A DNA stretch of 64,000 nt from Bosea sp. PAMC 26642 (GCF_001562255.1 NZ_CP014301.1:682001-746000); one strand, 5' to 3'; shown: positions 9,283-17,464, counted from the first letter of the stretch. The notes: generated from the sequence alone by a model not told the origin. Numbers and translations are program-made.

Positions 9283-10059
9283 CTAGCGGCCGGTGAAGAC
9301 GGGTTTGCGCTTTTCGGCGAAGGCGCGCGAGCCTTCGCGATAGTCGTCGCTGCGGTCGGCCAGATCGGAGAGCGCGGCGATCTCGCCGGCCACGTCGGCG
9401 AGACGGCCCTGCAGCAGCGCATCGCAGGCGAGCTTGGACGCGCGGATCGAAATCGGGGCGTTGGCGATGATCGGTTGCGCCATGCGCAGGGCCGCCTCGA
9501 CGACGTCGCCCTCGACCACGTCCGAGATCAGACCACAATTGCGGGCAGAGCCAGCGTCGATCAGTTCGCCGGTATAGAGCATGCGTCGGGCCATGGTGAT
9601 GCCGGCGGTCGCAACCAGCAAGCGCGTGCTGTCGGCCGGGTAAACCAGGCCGAGCTTGGCCGGCGGAACGCCGAACCGCGCCGTCGGGTCCGCGATCCGG
9701 AAATCGGCCCGCAGCGCGAGCGTGCAGCCGCCGCCGACGCAAGGCCCGCTGATGGCGGCGATGACCGGGACTAGCGAGGCGGAGACGGCGGCATAGCAGG
9801 CCATGATCGAATCCCAATAGGCCTGCCGTGCCGGTGGATCGTCGCGCACGGCTGCGAAGGCGCCGATCTCGTCGCCGGCGCAGAAGGCGCCGCCCCGACC
9901 GGTCAGGACGATGGCGCGGATCGCGGGATCGGATTTCAGCGCGAGGAAGCTGTCGCCCAGGGCCTGCCACGCGGCGGCGTTCAGGGCATTGCGCTTGGCG
10001 GGGCGGTTGATCGCCACGATGGCGACTCCCTCGCGGCGATCGAGCTCGATATCGGCCAT
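9283..10059 (-). CDS. Enoyl-CoA hydratase/isomerase family protein
   Basis: A 258-residue crotonase-fold enzyme. NRPAKRNALNAAAW near the N-terminus, the oxyanion-hole segment GRGGAFCAGDEIGAF near residues 57-71, and ISGPCVGGGCTLALRADFRIA near 104-124 are the family hallmarks. Such enzymes hydrate, isomerise or cleave CoA thioesters in the cytoplasm. The precise reaction cannot be read from sequence. The start at 10059 follows AAGGCG and fits the usual MADIEL-type N-terminus. It leads the minus-strand operon with the MatB-like ligase and iclR and faces the second CaiC-like ligase across a regulated divergent promoter region. Confidence 0.87.
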   Translation of the reverse strand: MADIELDRREGVAIVAINRPAKRNALNAAAWQALGDSFLALKSDPAIRAIVLTGRGGAFCAGDEIGAFAAVRDDPPARQAYWDSIMACYAAVSASLVPVIAAISGPCVGGGCTLALRADFRIADPTARFGVPPAKLGLVYPADSTRLLVATAGITMARRMLYTGELIDAGSARNCGLISDVVEGDVVEAALRMAQPIIANAPISIRASKLACDALLQGRLADVAGEIAALSDLADRSDDYREGSRAFAEKRKPVFTGR

Positions 10060-10074
10060 GACATGCGCCTTGAT

Positions 10075-10124
10075 AATATTGCGATATAATAACATTTATT
10101 ATAAATGCTGATGCGGCCTGTCAA
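10075..10124 (-). promoter_or_regulatory. Promoter and candidate IclR operator of the hydratase operon
   Basis: On the minus strand a perfect TTGACA (10124-10119) and a perfect TATAAT (10103-10098) are separated by 15 bases, which is short. Four bases beyond the TATAAT is GTTATTATATCGCAATATT (10093-10075), matching the element in front of the binding-protein gene in both sequence and position. Confidence 0.6.
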
Positions 10125-10144
10125 CGGGCGCTGGTGTCGACCGC

Positions 10145-10201
10145 TTGACAGACGCGAAATCCACTATCAAAATCCAATTACAGTTATTGTAATGCGATAT
10201 C
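10145..10201 (+). promoter_or_regulatory. Promoter and candidate IclR operator of the second ligase operon
   Basis: On the plus strand TTGACA (10145-10150) is followed by 17 bases and CAAAAT (10168-10173). GTTATTGTAATGCGATATC follows at 10183-10201, about 50 bases ahead of the ligase start. It is the third copy of the shared element, here nine bases after the -10 box rather than four. Confidence 0.58.
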
Positions 10202-10249
10202 AAAAAGCGAGTCACGGCTCGTGGCTCCAACGTCAGCACGGACCACCTC

Positions 10250-11797
10250 ATGCAGACCAACGACATCACCATCGCACAGCTCTGGGACGCGCGCGCCGCA
10301 CGGGATCCGGGGCATGTCTACTGCCGTTTCGAGGATGAGAGCTGGACGATCGGTCAGCTCGACGGGCGCATCAACCGCCTGGCGAATGCCTTGCTGGCGT
10401 CGGGGCTCCAGAAGGGCGATCGCGTCGCCGTGATGCTTCCGAGCCATCCCGACCACGTCATCGTCATCTTCGCCCTCGCCAAGGCGGGCCTCGTCCGCAT
10501 CCCGGTCAATGTTCACCTCAAGGCCGCTGCGCTCGATTTCGTCTTCGAGCGCTTCGAGCCGCATACCCTGATCGCCGACGAGGCCTATGCCGGGGCGCTG
10601 GCGCCGATCGTCGAGAGGTCGCCCGGACTTTCGGTCTTCTGGCGCGGGCGCGACGGGGCAGGGAGCCTGTCGGGACTGGTCGAAGCGGGCAGCCCGCTGC
10701 CGCCGCCAATGGTCGTCGAAGCGGACGATATCATCGCGATCACGCCGAGTTCCGGCACCACCGGCGAACCGAAGGGCGTCCTCAAGACCGACCGCAGTCT
10801 TCGGGCCGGGCCGATGGGGACGCTGGCGCTGACGGGCGCGACCGCCGGCGACGTCTTTCTGCTCTGGGAGCCGCTGCATCATGGCGCTGGCGTCGCGGTT
10901 CTGATCGCCGCCCTGATGGAGCCGATCACGCTCGCCATGGTCGACAAGTTTAGCGCCTCGCAGTTCTGGGAGCAGGTGCGCCGCTTCGAGGTGACGCATA
11001 TCCACTATCTGGGCGGTGTGCTGCCGCTGCTGCTCAAGCAGCCCGCGAACCCGCGCGACCGCGACCACAAGGTCCGCATGGCCTGGGGCGGCGGCTGCCC
11101 GCTCGATGTCTGGCGCGCCTTCGAGGAGCGCTTCGGGGTTTCGCTCTATGAGGGCTACGGACTGTCGGAGATGACGACGTTCGTCACGATCAACCCCGAG
11201 GGGCGGCTCGGCTCCTGCGGTCGGCCGCTGCCGTTCTACAAGGTGCGCCTGCTGGACGATGAGGGCGTCGAGGTCGGCCTGGGCGAGCCGGGCGAGATCG
11301 TCGTGCGGCCGCTGGAGCCCGGCCTCGCGTTCAAGGGCTATTTCCGAATGGAGGAGACGGGCGCGGCTCTGGTTAAGGACGGCTGGTTCTCGACCGGCGA
11401 CCTCGCCCGCAAGGACGACGACGGCTTCCTGTTCTATTCCGGGCGCAAGAAGGACAGCGTCCGGCGCCGTGGCGTCAACATTTCGGCCTGGGAGGTGGAG
11501 CGCATAGTCTTGACCCATGACGACATCGAGGAATGCGCCCTGATCGGGGTGCCCAGCGAGATGGGCGACGACGACCTCAAGCTCTTCATTCGCGCGACGC
11601 CAGGGCGCGAGCCTGCACCGCTCGATCTGATCCGCTGGTGCGAGAGCCGGATGCCGTATTTCCAGATTCCGCGTTATATCGAGCCGATCGAGGAATTCCC
11701 GAAAACACCGACGCAACGGATCAAGAAGAGTGACCTGAGCCGTAGCGTCAGTGAGAGCTTCGACCTGGAAGCTTCCGGATACAAGATCGGGAGGTAG
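10250..11797 (+). CDS. ATP-dependent acyl-CoA ligase, CaiC-like (second paralogue)
   Basis: A 515-residue ANL ligase that is clearly homologous to the one at 2329-3858: both share LAMVDxFSASxFW, THIHxLGG and WGGGCPxDxW blocks. Its phosphate loop reads PSSGTTGEPKG near residue 165, and its hinge region GRKKDSVRRRGVNISAWEVE is again CaiC-like. The C-terminal catalytic motif is KTPTQRIKKSDL, with Arg where most ligases have the GK lysine. It heads an operon with dppB- and dppC-type permeases, so it probably activates the acid those permeases bring in. The ATG has only a weak ribosome binding site. Transcription probably starts near 10180 under IclR control. Confidence 0.86.
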   Translation: MQTNDITIAQLWDARAARDPGHVYCRFEDESWTIGQLDGRINRLANALLASGLQKGDRVAVMLPSHPDHVIVIFALAKAGLVRIPVNVHLKAAALDFVFERFEPHTLIADEAYAGALAPIVERSPGLSVFWRGRDGAGSLSGLVEAGSPLPPPMVVEADDIIAITPSSGTTGEPKGVLKTDRSLRAGPMGTLALTGATAGDVFLLWEPLHHGAGVAVLIAALMEPITLAMVDKFSASQFWEQVRRFEVTHIHYLGGVLPLLLKQPANPRDRDHKVRMAWGGGCPLDVWRAFEERFGVSLYEGYGLSEMTTFVTINPEGRLGSCGRPLPFYKVRLLDDEGVEVGLGEPGEIVVRPLEPGLAFKGYFRMEETGAALVKDGWFSTGDLARKDDDGFLFYSGRKKDSVRRRGVNISAWEVERIVLTHDDIEECALIGVPSEMGDDDLKLFIRATPGREPAPLDLIRWCESRMPYFQIPRYIEPIEEFPKTPTQRIKKSDLSRSVSESFDLEASGYKIGR

Positions 11798-11806
11798 CGG
11801 GACGCG

Positions 11807-12775
11807 ATGACTGGCTGGTTCCTTCAGCGATTGCTCCAGGCCGTCTTCGTCATGCTGGCGATGACGCTGATCGTGTTCATTGGCGTCAGCGTCATCGGCG
11901 ACCCCGTCGAGGTGCTGATCTCCCCCGATGCGGATCAGGCGGAGCGCATACGGGCGATTGCGGCATTCGGTCTCGATCGCCCGCTCTGGGCGCAGTACCT
12001 GTCGTTCCTCAACGGTGCGATTCATGGCGATCTCGGCCGCAGCTTCGTCTACAACGAGCCGGCTCTGAAGGTGATCCTCCAGCGCATGCCGGCGACGCTT
12101 GAACTCGCAATCTGCGCCATGCTCCTGGCGACCTTCATCGGCATCCCGCTCGGCCTCTACGCCGGACTCAGACCCAATGCGCCGATGGCGCGCGTGATCA
12201 TGACAGGCTCGATCTTGGGCTTCTCGCTGCCGGGCTTCTGGGTCGGCCTGCTGCTGATCATGGTCTTCGCGGTCCAACTCGGCTGGCTGCCTTCGGGGGG
12301 GCGCGGCGAGACACGCCAGTTACTGGGCATCGGCTGGTCCTTCCTGACCCTCGATGGGCTGCAGCATCTCGCGCTGCCGGCGCTCAATCTCGCGCTTTTC
12401 AAGATTTCGCTGGTCATGAGGCTTGTGCGGGCCGAAACGCGCGAGGTCATCCCCCAGGACTTCATCCGCACGGCGCGCGCCAAGGGGTTGCCAGAGAGCA
12501 GCGTAATCTTACGGCATTTGCTGAAAAACATCATGATCCCGGTCGTCACCATCATCGGCCTCGAGTTCGGCTCGGTCATAGCCTTCTCGGTGGTGACGGA
12601 GACGATCTTTGCCTGGCCCGGCATGGGCAAGCTGATCATCGACAGCATCCATGTGCTCGACCGCCCGATGATCGTCGCCTATCTCATGATCATCGTGTTG
12701 ATGTTCGTGATCATCAATCTGCTGGTCGATTGCCTTTATACGGCACTCGACCCCCGGGTGAGGCTGGGCAAATGA
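11807..12775 (+). CDS. ABC importer permease, DppB type
   Basis: A 322-residue inner-membrane protein with the classic DppB N-terminal helix (WFLQRLLQAVFVMLAMTLIVFIGV), the periplasmic loop containing FGLDRPLWAQYLSFLNGAIHGDLGRSF, and the coupling segment FIRTARAKGLPESSVILRHLLKN. About six membrane segments are visible. It starts nine bases after the ligase stop and ends in an ATGA overlap with the DppC-type gene. It would form the pore with that protein and take substrate from a family 5 binding protein, most likely the one at 5055-6650. Confidence 0.92.
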   Translation: MTGWFLQRLLQAVFVMLAMTLIVFIGVSVIGDPVEVLISPDADQAERIRAIAAFGLDRPLWAQYLSFLNGAIHGDLGRSFVYNEPALKVILQRMPATLELAICAMLLATFIGIPLGLYAGLRPNAPMARVIMTGSILGFSLPGFWVGLLLIMVFAVQLGWLPSGGRGETRQLLGIGWSFLTLDGLQHLALPALNLALFKISLVMRLVRAETREVIPQDFIRTARAKGLPESSVILRHLLKNIMIPVVTIIGLEFGSVIAFSVVTETIFAWPGMGKLIIDSIHVLDRPMIVAYLMIIVLMFVIINLLVDCLYTALDPRVRLGK

Positions 12776-13689
12776 CGGCACCCACGTCGACGCCGGAGAT
12801 CACCTCCCCGCCGCGCGCGACGCCCGCTCGGCGCTTCGTGCGGGCCTTCGCGTCGTCGAAGCTCGCCATGGGCGGCCTCGTCGCCTTTACCGCGATCGTA
12901 CTGGCGGCGCTGCTGGCGCCCTGGATCTCGCCGCAGAACCCATATGACCTGATGCAACTCGACATCCTAGAGGGTCGGCTGCCGCCGGGCTCCGTCTCGG
13001 GCGCCGGGATGACCTACTGGCTTGGCACGGACGACCAGGGCCGGGACATGCTCTCAGCCATTCTTTACGGGCTGCGCATTTCCCTCGCGGTCGGCATCTG
13101 CTCGGCGCTGCTGGCCGCCGCCGTCGGCACCACGCTGGGCCTGTTCGCGGCCTATGCCGGCGGACGGATCGAGACCGCGCTGATGCGGCTGGTCGATCTG
13201 CAGCTCTCCTTTCCGACGATCCTGATCGCGCTGATGATCCTCGCCTTCCTGGGCAAGGGCATCGCCAATGTGATCCTCGCGCTGGTGATCGTCGAGTGGG
13301 CGACCTATGCCCGCACGGCCCGGGCAAGCGCGCTCATAGAGAGTCGCAAGGAATACATCGAGGCGGCGCTCGCGATGGGCGCGCGGCCCATGCGGATCCT
13401 GTTCCGGCACCTGCTGCCCAACTGCCTGCCGCCCTTGATGGTCATCGCGACCGTACAGATCGCGCGCGCCATCGCGCTGGAGGCGACCCTGTCGTTTCTC
13501 GGACTGGGCGTGCCGGTGACCGAGCCCAGCCTGGGCATGCTGATCGCCAACGGCTACCAGTACATGCTGTCCGGCAAGTTCTGGATCAGCTTCTATCCGG
13601 GTCTGGCCCTGCTCGCGACCGTCGTGGCGATCAACCTGATCGGCGACCATCTTCGCGACGTGCTGAACCCGCGACGGCAAGACGGTTAG
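12772..13689 (+). CDS. ABC importer permease, DppC type
   Basis: A 305-residue partner of the DppB-type permease. The ATG at 12772 overlaps the upstream TGA and gives the expected cytoplasmic N-terminal tail before SSKLAMGGLVAFTAIVLAALLAPW. The motif YWLGTDDQGRDMLSAILYGLRISL and the coupling segment YIEAALAMGARPMRILFRHLLPN are diagnostic. The gene is intact to a normal C-terminus (LRDVLNPRRQDG). No ATP-binding subunits (DppD/DppF) follow. Instead the sequence turns AT-rich within about 100 bases, suggesting that the operon's distal end was displaced by the island. Confidence 0.92.
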   Translation: MTAPTSTPEITSPPRATPARRFVRAFASSKLAMGGLVAFTAIVLAALLAPWISPQNPYDLMQLDILEGRLPPGSVSGAGMTYWLGTDDQGRDMLSAILYGLRISLAVGICSALLAAAVGTTLGLFAAYAGGRIETALMRLVDLQLSFPTILIALMILAFLGKGIANVILALVIVEWATYARTARASALIESRKEYIEAALAMGARPMRILFRHLLPNCLPPLMVIATVQIARAIALEATLSFLGLGVPVTEPSLGMLIANGYQYMLSGKFWISFYPGLALLATVVAINLIGDHLRDVLNPRRQDG

Positions 13690-13780
13690 ACCAAGGCAAC
13701 CGCAGACCGCCAGCCAGCGCCACAGTGGCTGAAGCTGAGAGTGGAGCCGGTCCGGTTGGCCACGTCTGCTTTTGATCGTA

Positions 13781-15316
13781 CTACCACGTCGACCGCACCA
13801 TGAGGACCGTGGTATTATCGTCGTCGGGATCATCAGCAGGAAGCATATAAATCTCTATGGCGGCATGCCTACTTACGTCAATTTCGATACCTGGGTTACT
13901 TGGATCGCTATATCTGCTATTAACCGTCAAGCCGGGATATATACTCAGAAAATCAGATTTAGCGTTATTTAAAGCCTTCATGGCATCATCACGAGATTTG
14001 CCAGAATATAGTACGATACGAATGTATGACTCACCGTTTCTTTTGAGATGAAGTCGAGATTGCACCTCTTTGTCCAATATAGAGCCCACCGGACATACCT
14101 TTTCGGATGGTCTTATAGTGCAAATTCCCGTGATACGGCTGATGAATTTCTCCGACGCAAGGTCCACCAGAGGCGGCATAACTCGGTAGAGTTCTCGGGC
14201 CGAAGGGCCAAGCGTTGCGACGTCGACATTAGTAGCCGCAGCGGGCCCGCCACGATCGGTGAATTCAGCACTGACAAGTGTATACCACGAATAAACCGTT
14301 CGCGGATAAATAATGGCAAACTCAATATCATCAAGACGCATTAACGATATTGTGCCAGTAATTAATTGACGTCCGCCTGGCGCGATATCGAAAACGTATT
14401 CTTTAGAGAATAATGGAAACGGCGGCATAGAGTTGCCAAGATATTTAACGGCTGCGTACTGAACTGTTAATCTGACGTTAATTGGGCGGGAACTAGAGTT
14501 TCCATACCATAGTCGATAAGTCTGCGTAGAACTGTCTGTTGATCGCGGCAATGTTTCATCTTTTAGAATCAGCGCGCCTACAGCATCTGAATCTGTGTGG
14601 ACAATCTTTTTACAAAGGCGATAACTCCAATCAGTTTTATCTTCGTCTTCTTCAACCTCGATTGCTTGTTGTAACATTCTGAGCAAAGATTTTTCTTCCT
14701 CGGTCTTCGAAGAGAGCCGCTCGCCGAGCGCTCGCAGCACACCTAACGTGACAGCCATGTGGCGTTGTTGCATGGACGGATGGCTGCCGGCATCAAGGCG
14801 ATCGTCGCTCAATGAAGTAGCCATCTTAAGAAAAGTGTCGAGTTGATCGGCCACGGCCCCTAGACCTGAGATCGCCACATTCTCCGTAAAAATCGTGCTG
14901 GCAGTGTAATGCGCCCCTACCAAGTCGGCCTGGCATTCGAACAAACGGCGGATCTCCGCCTTGTCTGATGGATACTCGGAATTGTAGAGGCTAAATTGCG
15001 CTTGATGCCAAAGTTCGTGAGCAATTATCCAGCGTAGACGATAGATTTTGATAGACTCTACCTCATCTTTTAGATCCGATCGTAATCGCTTCAAGCCAAT
15101 TGAAACTGTTCCGTCAGGTCGGGAGATGTAGCCTCCATCCTCTGATACAGTGATTTTAGCTTCAATGTCATAAAATTGGATAATAGATTTCGCTTCATTC
15201 CTGAGCGATAATTCTAAGTTGTTGAGGACGTCCGCATGAGAAGGCAGACTAATTGAAGACAAAAGTAGGAAAAGTAACAGTGCTACGGGCCTGCTAATCG
15301 ATGCGAGTTTGTTCAT
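13781..15316 (-). CDS. Secreted HEXXH metallopeptidase-like protein
   Basis: A 511-residue protein with a signal peptide (residues 1-28, ending SLPSHA) and a zincin signature: H100-E-L-W-H104, then E127 in LFECQADLVGAHY, with an Asp four residues later. This spacing is that of gluzincins (HEXXH, about 22 residues, then EXXXD), so zinc proteolysis in the envelope is likely. Residues about 260-370 look like a beta-rich Ig-type domain, and the C-terminal 120 residues are unassigned. The ATG at 15316 is preferred to an upstream TTG because it has a GGGA-type site and begins the signal peptide directly. It overlaps the preceding membrane-protein gene by 23 bases. The AT-rich codon use differs sharply from the flanking genes. 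No named family was recognised. Confidence 0.72.
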   Translation of the reverse strand: MNKLASISRPVALLLFLLLSSISLPSHADVLNNLELSLRNEAKSIIQFYDIEAKITVSEDGGYISRPDGTVSIGLKRLRSDLKDEVESIKIYRLRWIIAHELWHQAQFSLYNSEYPSDKAEIRRLFECQADLVGAHYTASTIFTENVAISGLGAVADQLDTFLKMATSLSDDRLDAGSHPSMQQRHMAVTLGVLRALGERLSSKTEEEKSLLRMLQQAIEVEEDEDKTDWSYRLCKKIVHTDSDAVGALILKDETLPRSTDSSTQTYRLWYGNSSSRPINVRLTVQYAAVKYLGNSMPPFPLFSKEYVFDIAPGGRQLITGTISLMRLDDIEFAIIYPRTVYSWYTLVSAEFTDRGGPAAATNVDVATLGPSARELYRVMPPLVDLASEKFISRITGICTIRPSEKVCPVGSILDKEVQSRLHLKRNGESYIRIVLYSGKSRDDAMKALNNAKSDFLSIYPGLTVNSRYSDPSNPGIEIDVSRHAAIEIYMLPADDPDDDNTTVLMVRSTW

Positions 15317-15875
15317 CTCTGATTCCCGCAAATGTTACAAGTAAAATGGCAAGAGATAAAGAAATTACAGAAGCAAAGAACGTCAGGAGCATCAACAGGT
15401 GACGAAAGATTATTTCGCTTTTGTACCAAATTTGTTCGATTTGTCCGGCATATACCTGGATCAACATTTGAGTACCCATCTCAGGATGCTCTCTAGCATA
15501 GCGTTCAGCATCAGGTAACATCGTTTTGCCGATCGTTACAACGCCGCGACCGTCGTATGCAGAGGTCCAGTGTGCGTACTGGTATTGGTATATGAAATAA
15601 GTACAGAATCCAAATCCTAGAAAAATGACACCAAAGACAATAAATAAAATCTTTTTGGAGTTATTTTGCGAATTTTTAAAGAAATAGAAACACACACCAA
15701 TTACAATCGCTAACATTAATTGTACGAATTTTGTAGTGGTTTCCGGTAATAAATCTGCACCCAAAAGTCGAGGAGGAGACGCAAAGCTTATAAACACAAC
15801 ACTTGCCAGCCAAATGCTTAACTGGAAGAAGAGCGACCAGTTACGCCGTAATTTAGAAAGCATGCTGTATTCCAT
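15294..15875 (-). CDS. Four-helix inner-membrane protein, unknown
   Basis: A 193-residue protein with hydrophobic segments at about residues 14-32, 48-66, 76-97 and 165-188. Between the third and fourth lies a polar loop of about 60 residues (TSAYDGRGVVTIGKTMLPDAERYAREHPEMG and on) that would sit in the periplasm if both ends are cytoplasmic. The ATG at 15875 is chosen because GAGAG lies five to six bases upstream. A GTG two codons earlier is the alternative. It is tightly packed between the secreted-protein gene (9 bases away) and the zincin gene (overlapping), so the products probably work together at the membrane. No family was recognised, and the base composition is AT-rich like the rest of the cassette. 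Confidence 0.65.
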   Translation of the reverse strand: MEYSMLSKLRRNWSLFFQLSIWLASVVFISFASPPRLLGADLLPETTTKFVQLMLAIVIGVCFYFFKNSQNNSKKILFIVFGVIFLGFGFCTYFIYQYQYAHWTSAYDGRGVVTIGKTMLPDAERYAREHPEMGTQMLIQVYAGQIEQIWYKSEIIFRHLLMLLTFFASVISLSLAILLVTFAGIRDEQTRID

Positions 15876-15884
15876 TCTCACTCT

Positions 15885-16550
15885 CTAAGGCAAAATGAAC
15901 ACGACGCTCTCGGAGTCATTTCCATTCAGGCCAACCGATACGGTCTGCCTTGCCACAACTTGATCAGCAGCATTCGAAGCAGAAAATTGATATATGCCAG
16001 GTGGCAAAGAGCCATTCGCAGGACTACTGACACCAAGAGGGGCCATGGGGTTGGCGTTGGCCCAACGAAGCGGGTTCGCTACTATTCGCAGGCCCGGAAC
16101 AGCTTGACCATTCCGTTCAGTATGAACTGCGACTTCTACTCTGCCTCTAAAGACCGCCCCAGCGCCCGCTGCGGCCGCTTCGAATAAAATTTTCAACTGA
16201 AGATCTTTGGCTACGACGTTTAAAGATTCTACATTATCGTTCTTATCGGTATTATTCAGTGTGGATTCCATCAGTTTGGCATTGAAATCTAAAGACTCAA
16301 CGTAATCTTGGCGAATTTGAACCGGCTCAAATCGCATTGTTATCTCACGTATTGATCGAACTAGTCGCCTCACATCGCTTAACTGCTTTTTGTCAATTGA
16401 TTGTGAGCTCTCAGCGGAATCAAAGTATTTATACATCCGGAAAAAGACGGTATCGAGCGCAATTGGTCCACCGGCCTGTGCAAAGACCGCTTCAGGCATT
16501 AGGGCTGTCGCAAGAAAGATTATACCGTAAAAAAACGACCCGAAATTCAT
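15885..16550 (-). CDS. Secreted protein with C-terminal beta domain, unknown
   Basis: A 221-residue exported protein with a signal peptide ending EAVFA near residue 24. Residues about 30-125 look helical (DVRRLVRSIREITMRFEPVQ). From about residue 134, FRGRVEVAVHTERNGQAVPGLRIVANPLRW begins a beta-rich domain that recalls carboxypeptidase-regulatory-like folds, closing with GSLPPGIYQFSASN and VVFILP. It starts four bases after the stop of the DUF4019-like reading frame and ends nine bases before the membrane-protein gene, in operon fashion. The function is unknown. An adaptor or ligand-binding role in the envelope is a guess from domain type alone. Confidence 0.65.
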   Translation of the reverse strand: MNFGSFFYGIIFLATALMPEAVFAQAGGPIALDTVFFRMYKYFDSAESSQSIDKKQLSDVRRLVRSIREITMRFEPVQIRQDYVESLDFNAKLMESTLNNTDKNDNVESLNVVAKDLQLKILFEAAAAGAGAVFRGRVEVAVHTERNGQAVPGLRIVANPLRWANANPMAPLGVSSPANGSLPPGIYQFSASNAADQVVARQTVSVGLNGNDSESVVFILP

Positions 16551-16554
16551 GCTA

Positions 16555-17007
16555 TCACTGCCCTGGCGGAGTCGGAATCATATTAAAATAAAAGACTAGC
16601 CATTTATTATTCTCCATCTCGAGGAAGACGTCGGAGAATACGTTACCGGTCGGATAAGTTTCGCGATAACGAATGTATTAAAAACTACCTCTATCGCCGT
16701 TCTGCAATTGCGTCATTGGCGTAGATCCAATTAGGAGGCGAGATTGAGCAGGGCCTCCCGACTGAATTCGGAACATATTTACCCATTGTGTAAGCCCTTC
16801 GACGCTAGTGGAGTTTCTTCCCCTCGCTGCTGATCGGCTATAAAGATCGCTGCCGCTTACCGTGTGAAGTGACGATAAAAAGGCGGCGGCACTCTGCTCT
16901 GCTTCGGCTTTAGGCGTTTGGGCGTGCGCCGATCCCAGCCATGCCGTGTACAGGCATATAACCATTCCGAGAGCGAACGTTGCGTTTTGAAGTAGCGCGC
17001 GTTTCAT
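16555..17007 (-). pseudogene. DUF4019-like exported protein interrupted by one in-frame stop
   Basis: Starting at the ATG at 17007, with GAAGGTGG upstream, the frame encodes a signal peptide (ending GSAHA), then AEAEQSAAAFLSSLHTVSG and EGLTQWVNMFRIQSGG, the pattern of DUF4019 proteins. After GDRGSF it meets a TAA at 16680-16678. The same frame then continues without a shift for 40 more codons (YIRYRETYPTGNVFSDVFLE, then MENNKWLVFYFN and on) to a TGA at 16557-16555, exactly where the C-terminal half of the family would be. The true gene end is therefore four bases before the next gene, and a single nonsense codon splits it. The 109-residue upstream product may still be made. Confidence 0.68.
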
Positions 17008-17312
17008 ATCAGCAACCACCTTCTCGACTATCGTAGCTATAACGCTGAACAATGCTCTTTTCAATCGTGTTGTCGTCGAGCTGTCTCCAAGACGCTTCCC
17101 GCCAGCCTAGCAAGCATCTCACCGGAATCGTACGATTAGTTGCCTTCAGGCCGCCGATGCTCTTCTCACGCCGAGGGGCTCCCATCAGCTCGCGCCGAGA
17201 GACTCCGGCATAACCAAGTCGGCCGAAGTTAGGGCGTAAACCCATAATTGCGGGCGGACCGATTCCAGCTGCGGCGATTTCGTGATTCAAGCTCTGAAAG
17301 GGGAGCTTGGCG
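17008..17312. other. Gene-free stretch at the cassette's 5' side
   Basis: About 300 bases between the start of the DUF4019-like gene and the transposase remnant. It should hold the cassette promoter. Short open frames occur on the minus strand, but none has a recognisable product or convincing start. The bases just before 17313 look like the left leader of the decayed insertion sequence. Confidence 0.4.
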
Positions 17313-17460
17313 ATGGGACGCTACGAACTCAGCGATTTCGAATGGGCGGCAATCGAGCCGCATCTTCCTAGCAAGCCGCGTGGGTTGCCTTGAGTCGATG
17401 ATCGGCGCGTCATTAGGGCGGATGTTCCGGCCTGCTATGGCCCGGCGAGCGCAGGAGCGG
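17313..17460 (+). pseudogene. IS5-family transposase remnant
   Basis: The ATG at 17313, preceded by GGGGAGCTTGGCG, opens MGRYELSDFEWAAIEPHLPS then KPRGLP, the typical N-terminus of IS5-group (IS1031-like) transposases. A TGA at 17391-17393 interrupts it, and the same frame goes on with VDDRRV, the next conserved block, before similarity fades near ADVPACYGPASA. Only about 50 of some 250 residues remain, with an apparent internal deletion, so the element is dead. Confidence 0.7.
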
Positions 17461-17464
17461 GACA

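Noticed and set aside
9257..9970. N-terminal extension of the MatB-like ligase through the hydratase gene
   Set aside because: The extension is Arg-rich shadow sequence of the hydratase. The ATG at 9256 gives the normal ligase length and N-terminus.
17009..17290. A 93-codon minus-strand frame upstream of the DUF4019-like gene
   Set aside because: It has no ribosome binding site or recognisable domain and overlaps the region expected to hold the cassette promoter.
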